Positions 57,030-64,000 of a stretch of DNA of 64,000 bases are shown piece by piece. Numbering within the stretch: the first letter of the stretch is position 1; the number at the start of each line of letters is the position of its first letter. Both the position numbers and the translations under genes were made by a program. Under the pieces are notes generated by a model. It saw only the letters and a list, made by a program, of their open reading frames with translations, searched no databases and was not told where the DNA came from. This DNA is from Nelumbo lutea (lineage: Eukaryota > Streptophyta > Magnoliopsida > Proteales > Nelumbonaceae): the NCBI GenBank assembly GCA_022828595.1, contig JAKGHH010000002.1:111054855-111118854 (forward strand), read 5' to 3'.

Positions 57030-57719
57030 TTGGTTGGTCCTCAATCCAGTCAATTCTACCTATGGCGCTAATTTCTGGAAATGAATTATGAAGACCTATG
57101 CTGATCTTGTCTCCCTCTCAGAGTTCAAAGCTGGGGATGGTTCTAGGATCTGTTTCTGGGAGTATGATTGGAATGGTGCTGGGAAGTTTCGTTTCCTTGG
57201 TCCTAGATTTTATGGAGTTTCCACTAAAGTTAGAATGGCAATATATGATTTGTTTTCATCTATCCATTTGGAATCCCATCTTTGGTATTCCTTAGACCTC
57301 TTCTTCAAGAGGTAAATGTATGAATCTCTGACTCTATTACAAAGATTGTCCCTTGTAATGCCAAAAAGTAGAGATGATCTTAAGGACTCTGGAGAAGCAT
57401 GTTCCTCCTAGGATTTAAGCATTTGTGTTGTCAGTCTTCTTAGATAGGATGCTCACTTTGGATAACCAGAGTCATAGGGGCCTTCACTTCTCAAATAGAT
57501 GCAGCATCTGTATAAGTATGGAAGATTCTATGGATTGTATGTTTGTCATATGCCCTGTGGGGTCATCTCATCTTTACCATCCTTGTCTTTGGGGTCTAGA
57601 GGTAATTTTATTTTTGCATGATGGTTTCTGCAGCCATTTTCTTGGTGCATCTGGAATGAAAGAAACCATAGGATTTTTGAAGGCAAGGAGAATATTTTTG
57701 CCTATTTGTGTACTGTATT
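57030..57719 (+). mobile_element. LINE zf-RVT scrap
   Basis: SEFKAGDGSRICFWEYDWNG, VRMAIYDLFSSIHLE and a CSICISMEDSMDCMFVICP cluster (57503-57560) are LINE zinc-finger region text. Stops lie near 57315 and 57416. It ends at the Copia-7 LTR at about 57720. Confidence 0.68.
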
Positions 57720-57855
57720 ACAGGAGAGAAGAAGAAAGGAAGAGAGAAGAGAGATTTGAGAGTCAAAAGATCATGCTGGCGGCACCGGCTTTTAGTATTT
57801 ATACTAGAGCGACATAACACAAAAAATAAAAGATGGAAAATACAATAGTACCCCT
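57720..57855 (-). repeat. Copia-7 LTR remainder
   Basis: On the minus strand: AGGGGTACTATTGTATTTTC, TATAAATACTAAAAGCCGG and GCCGCCAGCATG, parallel to ACAAGGGCACATATG, TATAAATAACAAAAAGCC and GCCGCCAAGTTATG in the Copia-1 3' LTR. Confidence 0.7.
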
Positions 57856-59636
57856 GCGGTGAAGGAAGGTGGAATCCATCATATGGATGGACAAACCTTG
57901 CTGGATGGTTGGGCGAAATTTCAAGAATTTTCTTTCAACCTTTCGGGAATCGTATTCCCAGTTTTAGAAAAACTGCAATTTTTCTAGGATTGATCTTGCA
58001 CTGTAACCGAATCATATTTGAAACCAAAAGGAGGGAGATGTATACTTGATACGGATTCCACAAATGTAGCTCCCAAAGTGGTAGTTCATTCCCAAATCAA
58101 ATTCCAAAACCAACTTCCACTGAAGTGAAGTTGGTTCAGCAACACAGTTTTCAACAAAATTACAATCCAACACCTTGGATCGAACTGGAGAGGTGAGCAC
58201 GATTTTTTTCTGTATTTTTCTTGCAAAATTTAGAGAAAGAACTGATCAAGATCAGTCCCAAAATTGGAGATCGAACTAGGGTTTCTGAGTGGAAATAAGG
58301 GAAGAGAGAAAGCTGAAATTGTAGAGTGATTTGAAGCAGTTCACCCTCTTCTTCTTTTAATCCTTTTAGAACCCCTCTCCTAATTGAATTAAGAGCTTTT
58401 ATCCAAATCTTTATTTGGATCTGGACTCCATCAAGAGATAGGTCTTATCCTCTTAAGAGAATGGGTGCTCCAAACCCATATTCACCCATGTCACATGACA
58501 GCTTAAGTGGTCATGTGGCATCTTGATTAATCATATCAATCATGGGCTTTAGGACCATTAACTAAGTGGCTCACGACCCAAGAGTGCTGCTGGCATATTT
58601 AGGTTAAATTTGTATGGTGTGGGACCCCACAATGATCTCACATAAGTCCACATGGGTTCGGCCCAACCTTTGTGAATAGGCCTGGCCGAATTCACTGCCA
58701 AATGCAGTGAACCCCTGAGCTTATCACGATGGGCTCAAAATGGGCCCAACATTTATAATTAAATGATCATTGAATCCAGTCATCCTATGAAAATCCAACG
58801 ATAATGGACTTACATAAGATATATAGCCCATTAGGTAATCAGCCCTATGGTCTCTTACACTTAACCTCTCAGTCCACAATGATCAAACACTGCCCGACAG
58901 GGAAGGACCTCTCCCCTGACTGCAAGGTGTAGTGTCACACTCTCTACTCAGATGGGTCTCGAGAATTAAAACCTTTTGCCAAAATTTTTCTTAAAACATA
59001 ATATATATCATATAAATATACTTTGCAAAACCAAATCTCAAACACAGTTGAAATCCAATGCCGGTAGTTTAGGTTTTCATTAGAGAGAGTGCGGTCTTAA
59101 TCATTCACTTTGTCTAACAAAGGGGTTGACCCTATCACTATGATCACCTACTTAAGTGAATTCTTAGACTGTCCCAACATACCTAAGTTTTGACCCCCAA
59201 AGGATCTCACTAGTTGGCATATCAGGACAACCCGATCCGACACCAAGTACAGTACCATAATCAAGTCTAGGGGTTATTTGTAACTTTCTAGTTTTGCCCA
59301 TCAATCTCCAAGGTCTAGGGCATAACTGGAAAATGGTTCGGGTTCAGTGTTTCAATCAAACACACACTATATGTGCTTCAGGTCTAACCTTAGTTGCTGA
59401 GACAAGCTGCTCCACTTTCTTTGGCAGTACATCATTGTCAGACTTGGCAAAATAAACTCCCCAAGTCTATCCAACGGCTGAGAACATTCTAAATTAACAT
59501 GAGTCTCATAAGTGTCTAGTTTAAGGGGTAAATTCACAAAAACATACTAATGACAATATGAAACAATTATGCACTTTTATTCATTTACAATTATACACTG
59601 TCTAACATGCGGTATTGTATATAAAGAATAACCGAC
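57856..59636. repeat. Repeat R1, copy 2, inside the Copia-7 LTR
   Basis: 1.78 kb, same orientation as 22118-23750. Landmarks: CATCATATGGATGG near 57884, GGGACCCCACAATGA near 58622, CAAGTCTAGGGGTT near 59264. It lies between the Copia-7 LTR start and remainder. It has an extra segment near 58880-58990 that copy 1 lacks. No gene. Confidence 0.65.
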
Positions 59637-59651
59637 TTTTAACACTCCCTC

Positions 59652-60330
59652 TCATGTTGGGACATAGATGTCAATCAAGCTCAACTTGTCGCATAAATCA
59701 TGATGCCACGAGTGGTGTAACCCTTTTGTGAAGATGTTTGCAAGTTGGTCTTCAGAACTAACATAAGGGGTACACACTTCCCTTGTGACGCCCTTTTCTC
59801 TAATAAAATGTTTGTCGGCTTCGATGTGTTTAATTCTATCATGTAGCACTGGATTAGCAGCAATGTTTATGGTTGCTTTGTTATCACAGAATAGTCATAG
59901 GTCCATCAACTAGAAAACCCAACTCACTCAACAAATTTTTTAGGCACATAATTTCAGCAACTCCATGAGACATTGCCCTATATTCAGCTTCCACACTAGA
60001 CCTATCTACTACATTCAGCTTTTTGCTTCTCCAAGTAACAAGGTTCCTTCCCTCAAAGCTACAGTAGCCGTTGGTCGATTTCCTATCATTTAGTGATCCT
60101 ATCCAATCTGCATCGGTATACATTTCAACTTTCAAATGCCTGTGCTTTTGAAACAATAAGCTTGCACCTAGAAACTTCTTAAGATATCTGAGAACTCTTT
60201 CAACTGCTTCAAGGTGGGTAGTCTTAGGGGCATGCATGAATTGGCTAAGAACACCCACTACATAAGCAATGTTTGGTCGAGTCAAAGAAAGATATAACAA
60301 TCTTCTTACAAGTCTCTGAAATTGTTTCAC
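59652..60330 (-). pseudogene. Copia-7 RNase H
   Basis: VRRLLYLSLTRPNIAYVVGV, LSQFMHAPKTTHLEAVERVL, YTDADWIGSLNDRKSTNGYC, VTWRSKKLNVVDRSSVEAEY and RAMSHGVAE, then a frame break near 59884, and [16 protein letters not shown]. It is only moderately decayed. Confidence 0.86.
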
Positions 60331-60349
60331 ATTCTTGATGGGTTCACCT

Positions 60350-60785
60350 TAATAGTCTCCTAATTTGTGATTAGGATCAATAGGAGAGTTAACTGGCTTC
60401 ACTCCCAATTTTCCTGTATCCTGGAGTAGATTTAGGACATACTTTCTCCGGAAACCAGGGGGTTGTACCATGTACACTTCCTCTTCAAGGTCACCATTTA
60501 GAAAGGAATTCTTGATGTCTAGTCGATGAAGGTCTCTAATGGATCTAAGGATAAAAGGACTCTAATGGAGTTCATCTTAACAACGGGTGCAAAAGGTTTT
60601 GCATAATCCACTCCATACACTTGTGTAAACCCCTTTGCCACTAAACGAGCTTTATACCGCTCCATTGTGCCATCAACCCTATGTTTTAATGTGAAAACCC
60701 ATTTACATCCAATTGGTTCCTTCCCCTCAGGAAGATCTACTAATTCCCATGTGCCATTTTTATATAATGCATTAATTTCTTCCAT
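60350..60785 (-). pseudogene. Copia-7 RT with catalytic loop deleted
   Basis: The N-terminal part is well kept: [60 protein letters not shown]. Near 60440 the text passes from MVQPPGF straight to [10 protein letters not shown]. About 90 residues, including the YVDD box, are missing. Confidence 0.85.
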
Positions 60786-61650
60786 TCATTGAATCTATCC
60801 ATTAGGTACCAAAAAAGCTTCTGCCACATTCTTAGGAATAGAAACACTTTCAATGGAAGAAAGGAAGTCCCAAAAGGAAAGTGAAATATTCTCGTTGGAA
60901 ACAAAGTGGGAAATGGGGTATTTAGTGGGTGCAAGACCTAACACCCTTCTGGTGAGCAATAGGAAAGTCAAGGTCATTAGCAATAGAAGTATAAATAGAA
61001 ATAGGGTCAGGAACATCAATGGGAACCAAGGTACTTGGGTAGGATACACCCCCGGAGAGTTTGATGTCATTGGTGGTACAACTTCTAGGTGCTCCACAGC
61101 TCTTGAACATGGTTGACCTTTGTGACGATGAAAGAAAACATGAAAAGGAAGAGGATTAGGAAGAGGAGGGAGCTGAACCAGTTTCTCCACATTCCTACAT
61201 AGGAGAAACAAGGAAGAAAGGCTCCCTCTCAAAGAAAGAGACATCCATGGAAACATAATGCCTCCGAGAGAAGGGATCAAAGTACTGGTATCCCTTCAGA
61301 GTGATAGAGTACCCCAAGAAGATGCAAGGAATAGCACGAGGATCCAATTTTCTACGGGTGAGTGAAAGATTTTGAACAAAACAACGGAAACCAAACACAT
61401 GAGGAATAGAAAGAAGAGAAGCCTTAGGAAAAAGTAGCAGATGTGGGGCTTTGTACCCTAACCAGCGATAGGGCATACAATTAATGAGATATGTAGCACA
61501 AAGGACAACCTAAAGCGAAAAACGTTTTGGGACATTCATATGAATTAGTAACCCCTGCGCCACTTCAAGAAGGTCGGTTCTTTCTTTCAGCGACACCATT
61601 TTGTTGTGGTGTTCGGGTACATGAGCTACGGTGAAGTGATACACACGAAG
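60786..61650 (-). pseudogene. Copia-7 integrase C-terminus and linker
   Basis: Near 61600-61570 is NGV text from QQNGV; then [58 protein letters not shown] and VSMDVSFFEREPFF, followed by a Pro/Leu-rich linker. Frameshifts near 61480 and 61195. Confidence 0.83.
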
Positions 61651-62479
61651 CAAAGAAGATCATTATGAAATTATTCTTTGGCATTATTGGATTGAACAAC
61701 TTGGATTTCATTTTGAAATTGGGTGAAGATCATTTGGTGAAAATCTTGGATTATTTTTGGTACTTGATCCCTGGTTCGCATGGGATACAACCGTGTTTAT
61801 TTGGAATAATCGTCAATAAAGGTAATAAAATACTTGTAGACATTCTCAGATGGTAAAGTAGCAGGGCCTCAAACATCAAAATGAACAATGTGGAAAGGAA
61901 ATTCAGATTTATTATTCTAAGAAGAAAAATGAGTTCTACAATGCTTGCTCAATTGACAAGTTTGACATGTAAATTCTGACACTGACACTGACTTAAACAA
62001 CTCTGCAAACACCATTTTTAAAGACTCAAAAGATAATTGACCAAGACGACTGTGCCATAAATAGACATGACTCTTACTAGACTATATGTCTTCCACCAAT
62101 CATCTTCCCCGAGGCCAGATCCTGGATCACTCAATACGGAGGGAAAAAGGTCACTGAGTAGTTTAAAGAATTAGTAATACTACCAACAGTGAACAAATTA
62201 ATAGGAAATTTTAGAACATGTAAATCATTAGACAGGGTGAGGCCAACTATGGTAGAGTATGATCCATCAGCTAATCTCACCTTGTCTCTTCTAGAGAGGA
62301 GGTGATAGGTCTGAAAATAAGAAGACTTGCTAGTCTTATGTTTAGACGCTTCAGAATCAATTATCCAAGGAGAGTCGGATACATGAAAGTTGTGGCAGAG
62401 CTATCTGATGTAGACACAAATGAAATTATCACAGGTGTGTCGGGGTTTCTGGCAATGTGTGCATTATAGTTTGTCTGTG
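61651..62479 (-). pseudogene. Copia-7 protease to integrase core
   Basis: On the minus strand near 62360 the protease site reads WIIDSEAS (Gly to Glu in DSGA), then RDKVRLADGSYSTI near 62280 and a pre-integrase part with frame breaks, a Cys/His cluster near 61960-61940, and decayed core to 61651. Confidence 0.7.
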
Positions 62480-64000
62480 TCATCCAAGGTTCAAAGTATC
62501 AGAAACGCTATGCGTATCGGAAAGGCAAATTTAGGAGAGTATCGGGATACGCCTTGGATACGCATGGAAACGGATGGAAATGCTATAAATACTCCAATAA
62601 ATCATAAATAAACATCAGTATCACTAAATATAAGACATAAATGGGCTATTTATGCTTAAAATTAACATGTTTTAGTGGGTTTTATGAAAAAAACATATTA
62701 TACTCAATATACGGGAACAAAAACATACTATTTAATAAAGTACTCAATTTAGTTCCAATGTGTTTGCTTGTTTGATTCTAAAAGTTAAATTAAAATTAAC
62801 AAAAGTAAATATGTAATAGCAAAATTGAATGGATTTATGGACATAATAGATCAAATTGTTTTGCATGTTTCATTCTAATTTTCTAAAAACTGAGTAATTA
62901 TTTATTTTGGATGTTTTATTCTAAATATTAAATTATAATTAACAAAAGTAAATATGTAACAGAAAAATTGAATGGATTTATTGACAATAATATATCAAGT
63001 AATTGTTTTTGTACAATTGTTATTTATTTTTATTCAAATAATTATTTTGCTTGTTTTATTCTAAAAATTAAATTAAAATTAGGAAAAGTAAATATGTATC
63101 AGAAAAATTGAATGGATTTATGGACATAATAGATCAAGTAATTATTTTTCTTGTTTCATTCTAATTTTCTAAAAACTAAATAATATTTTCTTATTCAAAT
63201 AATTATTTTTTATGTTCTATTCTAAAATTTAAATTAAAATTAAGGAAAGTAAATATGTAACAGAAAAATTGAATGAATTTGACCTATGGACATGGTGGAT
63301 CATCCATAGATCTACAACATACTCAGCCTATAGGGTTAAATTACATAAAATTAAAGAAATTATAAAAATTTTTTATTCCGAAAATTAAAAATTATATAAA
63401 AATCAATTATTTATAAAAAAAATTCAATTGATCTATGGACATGGTAGATCATCCATAGATCTACAACATACTCAGCCTATAGGGTTAGGCCATATAAAAT
63501 TAAAGAAATTATATATATATTATTCCGAAAATAAAAAAATCAATTATTTAGAAAAATTTCAACTGTCTATGGACATGGTAGATCATTCATAGATCTACAA
63601 CATAATCAATTTCTAGAGGTTGATCAAAAGAAAAACCTAAAAATTTCATTTTTTTCAGATTTTTTATTATTCTGAAATTTCTTTAAATATTCACAAAGAT
63701 TTACGTATAGCAGCAAAATAAGTGGGATTTTTTGCACAAGAATAACAGATCAACATACATAAAGATGTTTTCAAGCATCCAAACTAGAAAAAACCCAAAA
63801 ACATTGTTTGAAAATGTAAAAAATTTTGAAAGAAATCATATTTTCGCTACTTTTTAAACAACCTTGAAAAACTTGTTGAATATTTCAATTTTGTAGGTGT
63901 TTTGATGGGTTTTTTTTTTTGGATTTGAGTCTCTAGGAATGTAAAGAGAAATTTTGGAGGGTTTGGGGAAGAAAGCGGGCTTTTGAAATGGGTTTAGAAA
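62480..64000. mobile_element. MITE-T2: TIR-type element with AT-rich tandem array, right end outside
   Basis: The left end CAAGGTTCAAAGTATCAG (62481) resembles the MITE-T1 end CATGGTTTAAAGTATCGA. TATGCGTATCGGAAAGG follows. The inside is AT-rich and repetitive (see the array at 62755-63620). The other end and the target duplication are beyond the window, so the class is inferred. Confidence 0.55.
62755..63620. repeat. AT-rich tandem array, period about 140-160 bp
   Basis: AAAGTAAATATGTA recurs at about 62802, 62945, 63085 and 63246 (spacings 143, 140, 161). CTATGGACATGGT recurs at 63283, 63432 and 63567 (149, 135), each followed by AGATCTACAACATA. The two halves seem to be related, overlapping arrays. 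It is noncoding. Confidence 0.8.

Larger units (their letters stand above)
57720..62479 (-). mobile_element. Copia-7: antisense Ty1/Copia, same family as Copia-1
   Basis: Minus-strand order: protease region (62400-62100), integrase (about 61900-61195), linker, RT (60785-60350, catalytic loop deleted), RNase H (60330-59652), purine tract (59655-59643), LTR start, then the LTR remainder at 57855-57720 behind repeat R1. The gag side is cut by an AT-rich TIR element at 62480. The RNase H end CDKLSLIDIYVPT is like Copia-1's [13 protein letters not shown]. Confidence 0.85.

Noticed and set aside
62755..63620. CRISPR-like array
   Set aside because: The context is a plant nuclear intron; units are long and AT-rich with variable spacing and no short repeat-spacer pattern.

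Overview
The window is nuclear DNA of a flowering plant with a large, repeat-rich genome. One host gene is present: an internal part of VPS18, on the + strand. VPS18 is the shared core subunit of the HOPS and CORVET vacuolar tethering complexes. Fourteen exons (A-N, 1306-56017) join in one open frame of 1,422 bases (474 codons). They cover the C-terminal part of the Pep3/Vps18 beta-propeller and the first part of the alpha-solenoid. The N-terminal exons lie before base 1. The rest of the solenoid and the RING exon lie beyond base 64000. Coding sequence is about 2.6% of the span.

Almost everything else is transposable-element sequence in VPS18 introns. Intron 1 (7.7 kb) holds a 5'-truncated Ty1/Copia element split by a LINE and by a 190-bp insert. 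Intron 2 has LINE pieces, an RTE-type LINE end and a GC-AG splice pair. Intron 4 holds the 5' half of an antisense Copia with two TIR elements in it. Intron 6 holds an antisense Copia with a hAT-like MITE beside its YVDD box and a second Copia inside it. Intron 7 has LINE remnants and a Ty3/Gypsy chromovirus remnant. Intron 10 (9.5 kb) contains LINE-in-MITE-in-LTR, followed by a mosaic of LINE and Copia scraps. Intron 11 has small MITEs and an RTE end. Intron 13 (9.4 kb) contains the only complete LTR element, a 5.4-kb Copia with intact LTRs and a CAAGC target duplication, sitting inside an older antisense Copia. Intron 14 (open at the window end) has LINE pieces, another antisense Copia with a deleted catalytic loop, a 1.8-kb repeat and an AT-rich tandem array.

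No mobile-element gene looks intact: all show stops, frameshifts, deletions or lost catalytic residues. The host exons keep frame and splice sites, so the gene is probably functional and transcribed across the elements. Three short introns (182, 103 and 176 bp) have no insertion. I saw no tRNA, rRNA, CRISPR or prokaryotic feature, and no clearly new biological system. The value of the window lies in the nested insertion history, the MITE families with readable target duplications, two unidentified repeat families, and the GC-AG intron. All alignments were made by eye; identities and ages are approximate.
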